Part shown: in pieces, positions 25,071 through 34,825 of the stretch
How positions within the stretch are numbered: position 1 is the first letter of the stretch
Layout: each line of letters begins with the position of its first letter
Assembly: GCA_026708085.1 (NCBI GenBank)
Contig: JAPOVP010000002.1
Location: 1-64,000 of the forward strand
Reading direction: 5' to 3'
Origin: Caldilineaceae bacterium
Lineage (GTDB): Bacteria > Chloroflexota > Anaerolineae > Caldilineales > Caldilineaceae
DNA: 64,000 bases
Notes under the pieces: generated by a model
Database searches by the model: none
What the model was told of the DNA's origin: nothing
The model's input: the letters and a program-made list of their open reading frames with translations, nothing else
Program-made: the position numbers and the translations under genes

Positions 25071-26106
25071 TCCTGCCCTGTTGTGGCTGGGGAGCCGGAC
25101 CGGCATCGAGCACCCTCTTGTGCAGGACGCTGGCATCCCCTTCCACGACATTCAGAGCGGCGCGCTGCGAGGACGCAATCCGTTTATGGCCTCACGCAAT
25201 GTGGCCAAAGTGCTGACGGGCATCAGCGAGTCTCTGCAGATTCTCGAAGATTTCCGGCCGCAGGCATGTTTTGCCACCGGCGGCTATGTCATGGCGCCGG
25301 TCGCCATAGCCTGCCGATTGCGCTCGGTGCCCGTCTTGATCTATCTGCCGGACATGACTCCCGGCCTGGCCGTACGCTGGCTCAGCCGTCTGGCCCAGCA
25401 GGTCGCGGTCAGTTTCCCCGAGGTGGCCGGCTTCTTCGGCCAGAAGGCGGTGGTCACCGGTTACCCTGTGCGCTCCGAACTTCTCAACGCGCTCGCAGAC
25501 AGGCGGACAGCCCGGCAGAAGCTGACCCGGAAACTGGGACTGGACCTGGAGGATCGACTGCCTCTCCTGCTCGTTTTTGGCGGCAGCCAGGGCGCACGCA
25601 CGATCAACCGGGCCGTCTGGCAGGCCGCGCCGGCCCTGCTGCCCGCCTGCCAGATTCTGCACGTCATCGGCACGCGCGACTGGCCCCTCCTGGAACAGGA
25701 AGGACCGGCTCTGTGGGATAGCCCCGTGGCCTTCCGCTACCATCCCGTCGCCTATCTGCACGAGGAGATGGCCTGGGCGCTGGCCAGCGCAGACCTGGCG
25801 GTCGCCCGTGCCGGGGCCAGTGTGCTGGCCGAGTTTCCGCTGGCGCGCCTCCCGTCGGTACTCGCGCCCCTGCCCGGCGCCGGCTCCCACCAGCGCCCCA
25901 ATGCACAGAAACTGGCCGAATCCGGCGGCACGATCATCATTGAGGACGGAGAGCTGGCGCAGCAGCTGGAACCGACTATCGCGGCGCTGCTGGACGACGA
26001 AAGTCGACGGCAGGCCATGGGCGCGGCGGTAGGCGCCCTGGCCCGGCCCCAGGCCGCAGACAATATCGCCCGCGAACTTCAACGGCTGGCGGCCCATGGC
26101 CGTTAG
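24961..26106 (+). CDS. murG: UDP-GlcNAc:lipid I N-acetylglucosaminyltransferase MurG
   Basis: MurG converts lipid I to lipid II on the cytoplasmic side of the membrane. The 381-aa GT-B protein begins MRLLISGGGTGGHVYPALAV, the family signature, so this ATG is chosen although the frame is open 17 codons further up. It has CFATGGYVMAPVAIA in the N-terminal domain and VFGGSQGARTIN plus ARAGASVLAEF in the UDP-GlcNAc-binding domain. In most MurG the last motif reads SRAGA and is followed by E, as here. The gene starts inside ftsW. Confidence 0.96.
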   Translation: MRLLISGGGTGGHVYPALAVIEQLRINAQTAAPAQGNPALLWLGSRTGIEHPLVQDAGIPFHDIQSGALRGRNPFMASRNVAKVLTGISESLQILEDFRPQACFATGGYVMAPVAIACRLRSVPVLIYLPDMTPGLAVRWLSRLAQQVAVSFPEVAGFFGQKAVVTGYPVRSELLNALADRRTARQKLTRKLGLDLEDRLPLLLVFGGSQGARTINRAVWQAAPALLPACQILHVIGTRDWPLLEQEGPALWDSPVAFRYHPVAYLHEEMAWALASADLAVARAGASVLAEFPLARLPSVLAPLPGAGSHQRPNAQKLAESGGTIIIEDGELAQQLEPTIAALLDDESRRQAMGAAVGALARPQAADNIARELQRLAAHGR

Positions 26107-26211
26107 GCCTCCCCTCCCGCCGGGGTTGTGGACTGTGACTTTGGAAAGTAATTGCAAAGCAGACAGGGCAGATCCAGAGGGCGCCCTCATACCAGGATGA
26201 AAATATAGAAA

Positions 26212-26889
26212 ATGAGTGAATCTACGCCAGGCACAGTCGCATTTGTATTCTACGTCCTCCTATTCGCTTGGGTCGGTTTCCGGCGGGGTCTGTTCAGAGA
26301 ACTGTCGGTGCTGGCCGTCTCGGTCGGGGGCTTCTTCCTGCTGCAACAAAACCAGGGCCTGGCCCTGGAAATCGTCAGGCAGGTGTTGGGAATCGTCTTC
26401 GGTATCGTCGCAGTGGGCGCAAAGTTCCTGGCCTCGCTGCGCGCCGGCGACGCGGGGGGAAGTAGCGAGCCGGTCTACACGCTGGGCCCCTCGGACTGGC
26501 TCTCGGATACGGACCAGCCGACGGTCTCCTTTCTCGTCTGGGCGGGGCTGCTGCTCTTTACCTATCTGCTGACCAATAAGGCGATCCCCGACAGCCTGAG
26601 CTCATCCGGTCTTCTCGCGGCCATGATCGGCGTTGGCAACGGACTTTTCTACATCCCTACTTTTGCGCCGCGGTTGATGGCCTTCATCCCGGAGGTCGGG
26701 GTTACGTCGGTCTCAACGCCCGGCTCGGGGATGGAGGGTCTTCTGCAAAGCGTGACCGACATGATGCATTCCGGGTTTGGCGATCTCTGGGTGGCTCTGG
26801 GGCCGCAACAGCCTATCCTGGCCGCGATTGCGTTGACGGTGCTGCTCGTTGCGGTGATCAGCACGCTGCGCCGCGGCGGTCAGACCTGA
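26212..26889 (+). CDS. CvpA-like integral membrane protein (first of two)
   Basis: The 225-aa product has about five hydrophobic segments and an early GFRRGLFRELSVLAV motif. That motif resembles the G-x-R-x-G-[LI]-x-[RE] start of CvpA/colicin V production-type membrane proteins. Between segments two and three lies a hydrophilic loop with GGSSEPVYTLGPSDW. The function is unknown. It follows murG and precedes a second protein of similar topology, both inside the wall cluster, which suggests an envelope role. Assignment to the CvpA family rests on the motif and topology only. Confidence 0.55.
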   Translation: MSESTPGTVAFVFYVLLFAWVGFRRGLFRELSVLAVSVGGFFLLQQNQGLALEIVRQVLGIVFGIVAVGAKFLASLRAGDAGGSSEPVYTLGPSDWLSDTDQPTVSFLVWAGLLLFTYLLTNKAIPDSLSSSGLLAAMIGVGNGLFYIPTFAPRLMAFIPEVGVTSVSTPGSGMEGLLQSVTDMMHSGFGDLWVALGPQQPILAAIALTVLLVAVISTLRRGGQT

Positions 26890-26957
26890 TCGAGCGCAGA
26901 CCGGGCCATGCTGCGGCAAACCACCATCCGCGAAATAAGTCTGATTACTGAACTGTT

Positions 26958-27503
26958 ATGGGTCTGATCGAAGTTTACTTTGGGTCTATCGCTGGCATCA
27001 TTACAATGATTGGCCTTGCCCAGGGCTATGCGCGCGAACTGGGCAGGTCCATGATTATTATCGTCGCCATCTTTCTGCTGCTCTACGTCCAGGATCGTCT
27101 CAATCCGATCCTGGACAGTGTATGGCGAATGGTATTCTCGTCTCAGGATGTGGGTGCCCAACAGCTTTTTCTGAGCAACTTCTATCTGGTCATCTTTGTC
27201 GTTATCACTTTTGCCGGCTATGCCGGGCGGGTCATCACTTTCAGCGGGCAGCAGTGGCCGATGCCCCAGGGCGCGGTTCTCAGCTGCCTGGTCGGCGCAA
27301 TCAACGGCTACCTGATCAGTGGCAGCCTCTGGTATTACCAGCATATTTACGGTTACCCCCTATCAAACCTGGGATGGATAAATCCAGACCTGTCGCCGAT
27401 CGCCGTCGAGCTCGTGCGCTATCTGCCCCAGAATGTCATGCCGTCGCCGACGCCGTGGGTGATCCCCATCGCCATACTGCTGCTGATGCGGGTTCGTGGA
27501 TGA
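26958..27503 (+). CDS. CvpA-like integral membrane protein (second of two)
   Basis: The 181-aa product starts MGLIEVYFGSIAGIITMIGLAQGYARELGRSM, where GYARELGR corresponds to GLFRELSV of the preceding gene. It has about four membrane segments and a conserved-looking VGAINGYLISGSLWYY helix, reminiscent of the G-x-x-x-G-x-[LI] helix of CvpA proteins. It lies 68 bases after the first gene and 62 bases before murC, so all three are probably cotranscribed. No catalytic residues are evident. It may work as a hetero-pair with its neighbour. Confidence 0.55.
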   Translation: MGLIEVYFGSIAGIITMIGLAQGYARELGRSMIIIVAIFLLLYVQDRLNPILDSVWRMVFSSQDVGAQQLFLSNFYLVIFVVITFAGYAGRVITFSGQQWPMPQGAVLSCLVGAINGYLISGSLWYYQHIYGYPLSNLGWINPDLSPIAVELVRYLPQNVMPSPTPWVIPIAILLLMRVRG

Positions 27504-27565
27504 AGGAGCGGAGATGAGAGCTGCATGCGCCCCGGCTGGAGAGCGCCGCAGCCATGGAGGCAGTG

Positions 27566-29035
27566 ATGCCGGTTGATAGCTGGCAGGAGCGGTTACAAAA
27601 AGCGCTGGACCCGTCTTTTCCCGTGAATGGCAGGGACGACACGCGGCCGCGCGTGCATATTATCGGGATAGGCGGCGCCGGCCTTTCCGCCATCGCCCAC
27701 GTTCTCCTGGAACGGGACGTACACGTCAGCGGCAGCGATCGCCAGGAGAGCGAACGCACGCGCCGGCTGGCTGCCGCCGGCGCGAAAATCTTCGGACGCC
27801 AGGGCGCGGCCGCAGAGCTCAGCGAGATGCCCGACCGCGCACGCCCGGACGTGGTCCTCATCAGCAGCGCCGTCGACGAAACCAACCGCGAACGGCAGAC
27901 CGCGCAGAGGCTTGGGATTCCGGTCGTCAGACGCGAGTCCTTTCTGCGGCCGCTGCTGGCCGGCCGCGATGTCATCGCAGTCTCCGGCACGCACGGCAAG
28001 AGCACGACGACCTCCATGATCGTGCAGACCCTGCACGACAGCGGCTGCGACGCCGGCTATATCATAGGCGCCGACCTGCCCGGATTCGGCAACGCCCACG
28101 CAGGCACCGCCGCCGCCTTCGTGATCGAAGCCGATGAGTATGACCGCATGTTCCACGGGTTGACACCGATGGTGGCAGTCGTGACCAATGTGGAGTGGGA
28201 CCACCCCGACTGCTATCCGACGCCGGCCAGCTTTGAAGATGCCTTTCGCCAGTTTGTGGCACAGGTGCGCGCCGAAGGATGTGTCGTCTCCTGCGGGGAC
28301 GACCCCGGCGCCGAGTCGCTGCGCACAGAACGCCCAGCCGGAGGCGGCCCGGCCTGGCTGACCTATGGACTGCGAGAAGGGTGCGACGTGCGCGCTGCCG
28401 GTGAGACAGTCGGCGCAGACGGAGGCTATACCGCCGCAGTCTACAATGAAGAGGAGTCGATCGGACGTTTGCAACTGCAGGCGCCGGGCATCCACAATCT
28501 GCGCAACGCCCTGGCCGCGCTGACCGCCGCCAGGCGCTGTGGTGTGCCGGTGGCGCAGATCCTGGCGAGCCTGCACCGATATACTGGCATCGGCCGCCGT
28601 TTTGAACTGAAAGGGACTTGCGGGGGTGTGACGGTCATCGACGACTACGCCCATCACCCTACCGAAATCCAGGCGACCCTGGCCGCGGCCCGCAATCGCT
28701 TCGGGGAACGGCGTATCTGGGCCGTCTTTCAGCCGCATACGTTCAGCCGCACCAGGGCGATGCTGCATAAGATCGCCTGCAGCTTCGACAACGCCGACGC
28801 GGTGCTGGTAACCGACATCTACGCCGCCCGCGAGAGCGGCGACAAGGCCATGGCGGCAGCCGAGGTCGCGGCCGCCAGCCATCACCCCTCGATCCGTCAC
28901 AGCGGCGGCATCGAGGATACGAGCACGCTTCTCCACGACGAAGTCACCGCCGGCGACGTCGTCCTGACACTGGGCGCAGGCACCAGCCACCGCATCGGTG
29001 AAACGTTGCTGGAGAAACTGGAAACCGATGGCTGA
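27566..29035 (+). CDS. murC: UDP-N-acetylmuramate--L-alanine ligase MurC
   Basis: MurC adds L-Ala to UDP-MurNAc, the first peptide step. The product is about 489 aa and has the N-terminal Rossmann motif HIIGIGGAGLSAIAHVL, the ATP loop SGTHGKSTTT near residue 142, and EADEYDRMFHGLTP. The C-terminal VIDDYAHHPTEI and FQPHTFSRT motifs follow. An ATG four codons upstream exists, but GGAGG lies five bases before the chosen one. The stop codon overlaps the start of the next gene by eight bases, a sign of translational coupling. Confidence 0.96.
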   Translation: MPVDSWQERLQKALDPSFPVNGRDDTRPRVHIIGIGGAGLSAIAHVLLERDVHVSGSDRQESERTRRLAAAGAKIFGRQGAAAELSEMPDRARPDVVLISSAVDETNRERQTAQRLGIPVVRRESFLRPLLAGRDVIAVSGTHGKSTTTSMIVQTLHDSGCDAGYIIGADLPGFGNAHAGTAAAFVIEADEYDRMFHGLTPMVAVVTNVEWDHPDCYPTPASFEDAFRQFVAQVRAEGCVVSCGDDPGAESLRTERPAGGGPAWLTYGLREGCDVRAAGETVGADGGYTAAVYNEEESIGRLQLQAPGIHNLRNALAALTAARRCGVPVAQILASLHRYTGIGRRFELKGTCGGVTVIDDYAHHPTEIQATLAAARNRFGERRIWAVFQPHTFSRTRAMLHKIACSFDNADAVLVTDIYAARESGDKAMAAAEVAAASHHPSIRHSGGIEDTSTLLHDEVTAGDVVLTLGAGTSHRIGETLLEKLETDG

Positions 29036-29606
29036 AGGGGGGAATGTGCCGCCGCTTGTCCTGATCGTGTGCGGGGCGCCGGGCACCGGCAAAACGACAC
29101 TGGCCCGCAAACTGGCCCCGGCTCTGCGTCTCCCCTTGATCGCACGCGACGATCTCAAGGAGTCGCTCTTCGAGAACCTGGGCTGGTCAACGGTGGCGTG
29201 GTCGCAGCGGCTGGGCGGGGCAACCTATGAACTGCTCTATCTGCTGATCGAACGCCTGCTGGAGGCACGCTGCTCGCTGCTGGTGGAGACGCCCTTCGAT
29301 CCGGACTGGGCCAACCCCCGCTTCCAGGCATTGCAGGCGCGCCACCCTTTTCGGCCGGCGCAGGTATTCCTTTCCGCACGGGCCGACCTGCTGCGCCGGC
29401 GCTACGCCCGGCGGGTGGACAGCGGCGAACGGCATCCGGGGCATGTGGACCGATTGCGGATGGGCTAGTTCGACACCGTAGAGCTGACGCGGCGCAACCG
29501 CCCCCTGGACCTGGACGGGCCCGTGTTTCACGTCGACACCACTGATTTCGCCGCGCTGGATTTCGACAGGCTGGTAGGACAGCTGCGCACCTTACGAGGA
29601 ATCTGA
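29028..29606 (+). pseudogene. AAA-type small-molecule kinase-like gene with an in-frame amber stop
   Basis: The product starts MAEGGNVPPLVLIVCGAPGT, with the Walker A motif GAPGTGKTT near residue 15. RDDLKESLFENL and LVETPFD follow, and then the basic lid-like LLRRRYARR, as in zeta-toxin/chloramphenicol phosphotransferase-like kinases. The frame stops at TAG (29466-29468) after VDRLRMG. It then continues open in the same frame for 45 sensible codons (FDTVELTRRNRPLDLDGPVF...) to TGA at 29604. One base change (for example GAG to TAG) would explain this. The gene overlaps murC by eight bases and ends eight bases before murB. It is a nonsense pseudogene, a stop read through, or a sequence error. 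Confidence 0.7.
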
Positions 29607-29613
29607 CTGCGAA

Positions 29614-30630
29614 GTGACCGTACTCGATATCATGACACCAGCAACGGCCCCGGCCCGGTCAAAGGTAGAGATTGGCGCCGCCGCCCTCGACCAGATCGAG
29701 GCCCTTGGCGTTCAGATCCGGCAGGACCACCCGCTGGCAAACCTGACGACGATCAAGATAGGCGGACCTGCCGACTATTTCGCAGTGGTCTCAGACACGC
29801 ATAAGCTGCTGAAGCTGGTGCGCTGGGCCAGGGTCGGCGACCTGCCCTATCTGATCCTGGGCGGCGGCAGCAATGTGCTGATCAGCGACCGCGGCGTGCG
29901 CGGGTTGGTGATCCACAACCGCTGCAATGCCGTGCAGGTGCAGGATGCCCCCTGCTGCGATTATCCCAAGGACACCCGCCCCTTCCTCTACGCCGAGAGC
30001 GGCGCGCTCATGGCCGGCGCCGCCCGCACCGCCATCAACGCCGGGCTGACCGGGCTGGAGTGGGCGGTGAGTGTGCCCGGTTCCGTCGGCGGGGCCGTGG
30101 TCAACAACGCCGGCGCGCACGGCGGCGAGGTCAAGGACTCGCTCTGGGACGTTCTCCTGCTGGACGACCACGGCGATATCCAGATCTACCGTGTCGAGGA
30201 TCTCGCCTACGCCTACCGTCAGAGCAGCTTGAAACGTGAGGGGGCTGCCGACGCCGGCTTCGGACCCGTCCTCCTGAGCGCCAACTTCCGGCTGCAGACC
30301 GGCGACCGCGAAACCATCCGCGCCGCCGCCCAGTCTTTCCTCGGCCATCGGCGCAGCACACAGCCGGTGGAGCCCTCACTGGGCAGCACATTCGTCAACC
30401 CGCGGGGCGACTTTGCCGGGCGCCTGATAGAGGAGGCCGGGCTGAAGGGATTCCGTCTCGGCGGCGTCGAAGTCAGCCGTACGCACGCCAACTTTCTCAT
30501 CAACCCCGGCGGCGCCGGCGCCGCGACAGCAACCGATGTCATGGCGATGATCGAACACATTCAGACGGCAGTGGCCCGGCGCAGCGGCGTCGCGCTGCAG
30601 CCGGAACTTCAGAAAATCGGAGAATGGTGA
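29614..30630 (+). CDS. murB: UDP-N-acetylenolpyruvoylglucosamine reductase MurB
   Basis: MurB is an FAD enzyme that reduces enolpyruvyl-UDP-GlcNAc to UDP-MurNAc with NADPH. The 338-aa product has [14 protein letters not shown], the FAD-binding [12 protein letters not shown], and [23 protein letters not shown]. The C-terminal [20 protein letters not shown] contains the proton-donor serine region, and [12 protein letters not shown] follows. The GTG start has only a distant AGGA; an ATG six codons in is an alternative. The stop overlaps the ddl start by seven bases. Confidence 0.95.
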   Translation: MTVLDIMTPATAPARSKVEIGAAALDQIEALGVQIRQDHPLANLTTIKIGGPADYFAVVSDTHKLLKLVRWARVGDLPYLILGGGSNVLISDRGVRGLVIHNRCNAVQVQDAPCCDYPKDTRPFLYAESGALMAGAARTAINAGLTGLEWAVSVPGSVGGAVVNNAGAHGGEVKDSLWDVLLLDDHGDIQIYRVEDLAYAYRQSSLKREGAADAGFGPVLLSANFRLQTGDRETIRAAAQSFLGHRRSTQPVEPSLGSTFVNPRGDFAGRLIEEAGLKGFRLGGVEVSRTHANFLINPGGAGAATATDVMAMIEHIQTAVARRSGVALQPELQKIGEW

Positions 30631-31778
30631 CTCCAATGACGTGTAATCCAGTACGGGTCGGTGTCCTTTTTGGCGGCAAGAGCGGGGAGCACGAGATTTC
30701 CCTTCTCAGCGCACAGACGGTCATCCGCGCCCTCGATGACGCCGGCTACGAAACCGTGCGGCTCGGCATTACCAAGACCGGGGAATGGCTCACCGGAGCC
30801 GACCCGCTGGCGCAGTTGACCAGCGGCAAGGGGAGAGAGAACGGTCATGGCAAGATGAAAGAGACCGGCACCGCCCCCCTCGCGCCCCCCTCCACGCAGT
30901 TTCCGCTCATGCAGCACAGCGAGCGCCTGCCGCCGGTGGACCTGATCTTTCCCGTGCTCCACGGCCCCTACGGTGAGGACGGGACCGTGCAAGGGCTGCT
31001 TGAGATGCTCGAGATGCCGTACGTAGGCTGCGGCGTCCTCGCCAGCGCGGTCGCAATGGACAAGATCACCGCCAAGGCGCTCTTTGCCGCCGCCGGCATC
31101 CCTCAGGTCGCCTACCGCACACTGCTGCGCCGGAGCTGGGCCGAAGGCCGGGAGTCGGACGCCGGCCCGCGCAAAAACCGCCGTGAGAAGATACTGGACG
31201 AGCTGGAGGCCGCCCTGCCCTATCCACTCTTCGTCAAGCCGGCCAATCTGGGCAGCAGCGTCGGCATCAGCAAAGTCAGAGACCGGGCGGAGCTGGCGCG
31301 TGCCATCGAGTTGGCCTGCCGCTACGACCGCAAAGTGCTGCTTGAGGAAGGGGTGCACGAGGCCCGTGAATTGGAGGTCAGCGTCCTCGGCAACGATGCG
31401 CCCCGCGCCAGCGTTGTCGGCGAGGTGGTTCCGGCCAATGAGTTCTACGACTACGAGGCCAAGTACCTGGATAAGGGCAGCCGCCTCCTGATCCCGGCCG
31501 ACATTCCCCCCGCCCTGGCGGACGAAATCCGGCTGCTTTCCGTTCGCGCCTTCCAGGCCCTTGACGGAGCCGGCCTTGCGCGGGCAGACTTCCTGTTAGG
31601 CGCCGACGGCCAGCTCTATCTGAACGAGCTGAATACCATGCCCGGCTTTACCGCCAGCAGCATGTACCCGAAGCTATGGGAAGCCAGCGGCGTTCCCCTG
31701 ACCGAGCTCGTGGGTATCCTGGTCGATATGGCGCTGGAACGGCACACGGACCGCCGGCAGAACCGCATCCATCGCTAG
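30624..31778 (+). CDS. ddl: D-alanine--D-alanine ligase
   Basis: Ddl makes the D-Ala-D-Ala dipeptide used by MurF, in an ATP-grasp reaction. The 384-aa product has [18 protein letters not shown] at the N-terminus, [17 protein letters not shown], and [23 protein letters not shown] and the catalytic [20 protein letters not shown] follow. A hydrophilic insert of about 25 aa ([16 protein letters not shown]...) and a second small one after RTLLRR are like the extra loops of the longer Ddl types. It overlaps the end of murB by seven bases, so the two are translationally coupled. A second ATG four codons in is possible. Confidence 0.96.
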   Translation: MVTPMTCNPVRVGVLFGGKSGEHEISLLSAQTVIRALDDAGYETVRLGITKTGEWLTGADPLAQLTSGKGRENGHGKMKETGTAPLAPPSTQFPLMQHSERLPPVDLIFPVLHGPYGEDGTVQGLLEMLEMPYVGCGVLASAVAMDKITAKALFAAAGIPQVAYRTLLRRSWAEGRESDAGPRKNRREKILDELEAALPYPLFVKPANLGSSVGISKVRDRAELARAIELACRYDRKVLLEEGVHEARELEVSVLGNDAPRASVVGEVVPANEFYDYEAKYLDKGSRLLIPADIPPALADEIRLLSVRAFQALDGAGLARADFLLGADGQLYLNELNTMPGFTASSMYPKLWEASGVPLTELVGILVDMALERHTDRRQNRIHR

Positions 31779-31867
31779 TCCGGTCCTGTCGACACCGGTG
31801 CGAGCCGTCCGCGGCAGGTACTGAAGATCGGGAACGACCTGTAGAGTAGTACAATCAGATCAGTCCA

Positions 31868-32860
31868 ATGCAAACTGCCTTCAACTCAGGGCGCAAACAG
31901 AAACGAGGATCACACGCCGCGCGTAAGGCCGTGTCGTCCAAACGGGTGCGGCGGCGGCGGCACGCGCAAACCCGCCGCCGGTTCACCTCGGCGCTGCGTT
32001 CGACACACGCCTTTGTCCTGCGAAACAGCCGGTCGCGGCTGGGCTTCAAAGGGAGCGCAAAGCGGAAACCGACCACGACACTCCCCGTCCCTGCAGGCGC
32101 GCAGGCCACCCTCTTCCCCGGCTTTTCCGGTCTAACCCCGAGTAAGACGATCAGCCTGATGCTGCTGGCTGCGGTCGCGGCCGCGCTGTACTGGCTGTAC
32201 ACCAGCGAAAGCTTCTACATCTACAGCGAAAATGTCCGCTTTGAAGGAGCCAACTATCTTTCGCAAGAGGAGCTCTTCGCTGCCTCCGATATCGAAAGCT
32301 GGAGTATCTTCTGGCTTGATCCGCAAGAGATCGCAGAACAGGTGATGACGCACCCCTATGTCACCGATGCCGATGTTAAGATTCGCTGGCCCGGACATGT
32401 CAACATCAGTGTTCAGGAAGTGCTCCCCGTGGCTCTCTGGGCGACCGATCAGCAGGAGTACTGGCTGTTGGAGGACGGCGTGGCCCTCGCCCCCCGGGAA
32501 CTGGACATGCAGCCGGCGCTGCGCATCATCGACCCCTCCGCCGAGGCGCAGACGGCAAACGTGGAAGGCGACCTTCAGATCGATAAACGGGTCCTGACTT
32601 CTGCCATGTTTTTGTCAAATCGTCTTTCCATCGTTTCTGAGTTCTGGTACAATTCTCGTTACGGCTTGAATTTCAGTCTGCCTTCTACCCGGGCGTGGGT
32701 CCACTGGGGAGACGGATACAACTTCGAAGAAAAATGGACGGCTTTGCAATGGCTGATGCCGCAACTGGAAGCAGCCGGAGACGAAGCTCTCACACTCAAT
32801 GTAATGGTGCCGAACCGTTCCTTCATCCGCCGATACGACGGGGAGCCCGCTGAACAATAG
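31868..32860 (+). CDS. ftsQ: Cell division protein FtsQ/DivIB
   Basis: FtsQ is a bitopic divisome protein linking early and late division proteins. The 330-aa product has a very basic cytoplasmic tail of about 90 aa (KRVRRRRHAQTRRR) and one membrane helix (ISLMLLAAVAAALYWLY). Next come a POTRA-like domain (VRFEGANYLSQEELFAASDIESWSIFWLDP...HPYVTDADVKIRWPGHVNISVQE) and the FtsQ beta domain. It lies between ddl and ftsA, the usual place. Confidence 0.92.
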   Translation: MQTAFNSGRKQKRGSHAARKAVSSKRVRRRRHAQTRRRFTSALRSTHAFVLRNSRSRLGFKGSAKRKPTTTLPVPAGAQATLFPGFSGLTPSKTISLMLLAAVAAALYWLYTSESFYIYSENVRFEGANYLSQEELFAASDIESWSIFWLDPQEIAEQVMTHPYVTDADVKIRWPGHVNISVQEVLPVALWATDQQEYWLLEDGVALAPRELDMQPALRIIDPSAEAQTANVEGDLQIDKRVLTSAMFLSNRLSIVSEFWYNSRYGLNFSLPSTRAWVHWGDGYNFEEKWTALQWLMPQLEAAGDEALTLNVMVPNRSFIRRYDGEPAEQ

Positions 32861-32909
32861 GTCTTGATGCTACACCACTACCTTCAGAAAAATTTCAGAG
32901 AAATCTTCA

Positions 32910-34169
32910 GTGACCAGAGAGACTATCGCCGCGGTCGATGTAGGCACCACTAAAATCTGCGCGCTGGTGGGCACTGTCATCCATGACAGCCTGGGCAATC
33001 TCGCCGTCAGAGTACTTGGCGGCGGCGTCACGCCGAGCAGGGGGCTGCGCCGCGGCGTTGTTATGGACGTCCCGGAGGTGACCACCGCCATCGGTGAAGC
33101 GCTGGAGGCAGCCGAACAGGAGTCCGGCGAACAGATCACCAGTGCCTACCTGGGCATCGCCGGCAACCACATCGCCACCTCGAACAGCGCCGGCATCAGC
33201 CCCATCGACGGACGCCACGGCGTCACCGGCAACGACATGCAGCGCGCGCTCGAGGCGGCACGGGCGGTTCAAATTCCCGCCAACAGGCAGATCATCCATG
33301 TGATCGCCCGCCACTGGAAAGTGGACGAACAGGAAAATATCCAGCAGCCCCTGGGAATCCTCGGCAGCCGCCTCGAAGTCGACGCCCATATCGTCACCGG
33401 CACCATCAACGCCATCAACAATCTCGCCCAGTGTGTGCTCGCCCATGGCATCGACATCGATGAACTTGTCCTGGAACCGCTGGCCAGCGGCGAGGCCGTA
33501 CTGACCGCGGAAGAGCGGCAGATGGGCGTCGTCATGGCCGACCTGGGCGGCGGCACCACCGATCTGGCCCTCTTTCGCGGCAACGGGCTCTGGCACACCG
33601 AGGTGCTCGACGTGGGCGGCAGCCACATGACCAATGACGTAGCTATCGGGCTGCGCGCCCCCTTTGAAGTGGCCGAAGAGTTGAAACTCCGCTACGGCCA
33701 TCTGCAACCGGAACGGATAGCCGAAGACGAACAGGTCTGGGCGACCGTTTTCGGCGACAAACCGGAGCGTACCTTCAGCCGCCGTTTTATCAGCCAGATC
33801 CTGCAGGCGCGGGCCGAAGAGACCGCTGAACTCATCCAGAGCCGGATCGCCAGAAGCAGCTACGGCAACATGGTGCCGGCAGGGCTCGTCCTCACCGGCG
33901 GCGCCAGCCAGCTCCCCGGTGCAGTCGACCTGTTCCGCAGAATTCTGCGCATGCCGGTGCGTATCGGCAGCCCCGTCGACCATCCCGCCGTGCATGGGTT
34001 GAGCAGAGAATTGCAATCTCCCGCCTACGCCACTGCCGCCGGCCTCCTGCTCTGGGCGCTCTACGAAGACGCACGCGCAATCCACTACCCCATGCAGAGA
34101 ATGATCCCGGAAAACGGCCAGATCCTGGACCGGGTCGGCGGCTGGCTCAAGAGCCTGCTGCCGGATTGA
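32910..34169 (+). CDS. ftsA: Cell division protein FtsA
   Basis: FtsA is the actin-like protein that tethers FtsZ to the membrane. The 419-aa product has the phosphate-1 motif [27 protein letters not shown] and the phosphate-2 motif [16 protein letters not shown], and it has the adenosine motif [12 protein letters not shown]. The C-terminal VGGWLKSLL is a plausible amphipathic membrane-targeting helix. Translation appears to start at GTG, since no ATG fits. It lies 49 bases after ftsQ. About 650 bases separate it from ftsZ, which is unusual. Confidence 0.95.
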   Translation: MTRETIAAVDVGTTKICALVGTVIHDSLGNLAVRVLGGGVTPSRGLRRGVVMDVPEVTTAIGEALEAAEQESGEQITSAYLGIAGNHIATSNSAGISPIDGRHGVTGNDMQRALEAARAVQIPANRQIIHVIARHWKVDEQENIQQPLGILGSRLEVDAHIVTGTINAINNLAQCVLAHGIDIDELVLEPLASGEAVLTAEERQMGVVMADLGGGTTDLALFRGNGLWHTEVLDVGGSHMTNDVAIGLRAPFEVAEELKLRYGHLQPERIAEDEQVWATVFGDKPERTFSRRFISQILQARAEETAELIQSRIARSSYGNMVPAGLVLTGGASQLPGAVDLFRRILRMPVRIGSPVDHPAVHGLSRELQSPAYATAAGLLLWALYEDARAIHYPMQRMIPENGQILDRVGGWLKSLLPD

Positions 34170-34344
34170 GGGAGCGCCTGGTTCCAGGCGACTAGGGGCA
34201 TCCCGGTTGAGAGGCAACCGGGTCAGACCGCACGCTTATCCCCGTGCGGCTGCCGCGAAATTGACCGCAAAACCTCTGAATTTCCCGTCGCCCCTCGCGT
34301 CCTCCACTGCGTCTCCGCGAGGGTTGCGCGGCCATTCGCTGTTG

Positions 34345-34378
34345 TCGTAGATAGATCGTAGGTATATTGCCTAGAATA
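34345..34378 (+). repeat. 34-base direct repeat A upstream of ftsZ
   Basis: This unit starts TCGTAGATAGATCGTAGG and ends AGAATA. It matches repeat B at 29 of 34 positions. The two are 169 bases apart in the ftsA-ftsZ spacer. Confidence 0.7.
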
Positions 34379-34513
34379 GATCAAGAGGGGTTTGGCAGGC
34401 TCCACACCCCCCACGCGCGCAGAGAATTCCCCCGCAACCAGGACGGAGAAAAAATCTTCTTTCGGTCTGGCGTTTCCCGTCTCTAGCGGGCCCGGCAGTG
34501 CAATGCGGCAATT

Positions 34514-34547
34514 TCGTAGATGGATCGTAGGCATATAGTCCAGAATA
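34514..34547 (+). repeat. 34-base direct repeat B upstream of ftsZ
   Basis: This unit starts TCGTAGATGGATCGTAGG and ends AGAATA. The flanks of A and B differ beyond a short GCGGC stretch before each, so this is a local element rather than a large duplication. Confidence 0.7.
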
Positions 34548-34686
34548 AGCCCCAATTCGGACCCAAATCAGTCCGGCAAAAGCTGGTAATGGCATCCTGT
34601 CGGATTCCAGAGTATTCGCCCCGAGATCGGTCTGGAACACCGCCCCATTTTGGACTTTTTGCGGGTACGCCCTCAATTCAGAGACT

Positions 34687-34714
34687 TTGCAATCGATTTC
34701 AGGTGTAGTACGAT
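34687..34714 (+). promoter_or_regulatory. Candidate promoter for ftsZ
   Basis: TTGCAA and TACGAT are separated by 16 bases, each matching 4 of 6 consensus positions. It lies about 110 bases before ftsZ. Confidence 0.4.
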
Positions 34715-34825
34715 GGAACAATTCTGAAACAGCGGTGAGAACGCAGCTTTTGGTAACGTCAGGAAAACTGCAATTTCCAAGAGTTCCCCTGAGAATGTCT
34801 GCCAGCGGTTAAAGGAGATCAATCT

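Noticed and set aside
32907..34217. Minus-strand open frame of 436 codons opposite ftsA
   Set aside because: The codon pattern mirrors ftsA and the product is Asp/Gly/Val-rich without motifs. FtsA on the plus strand is certain.
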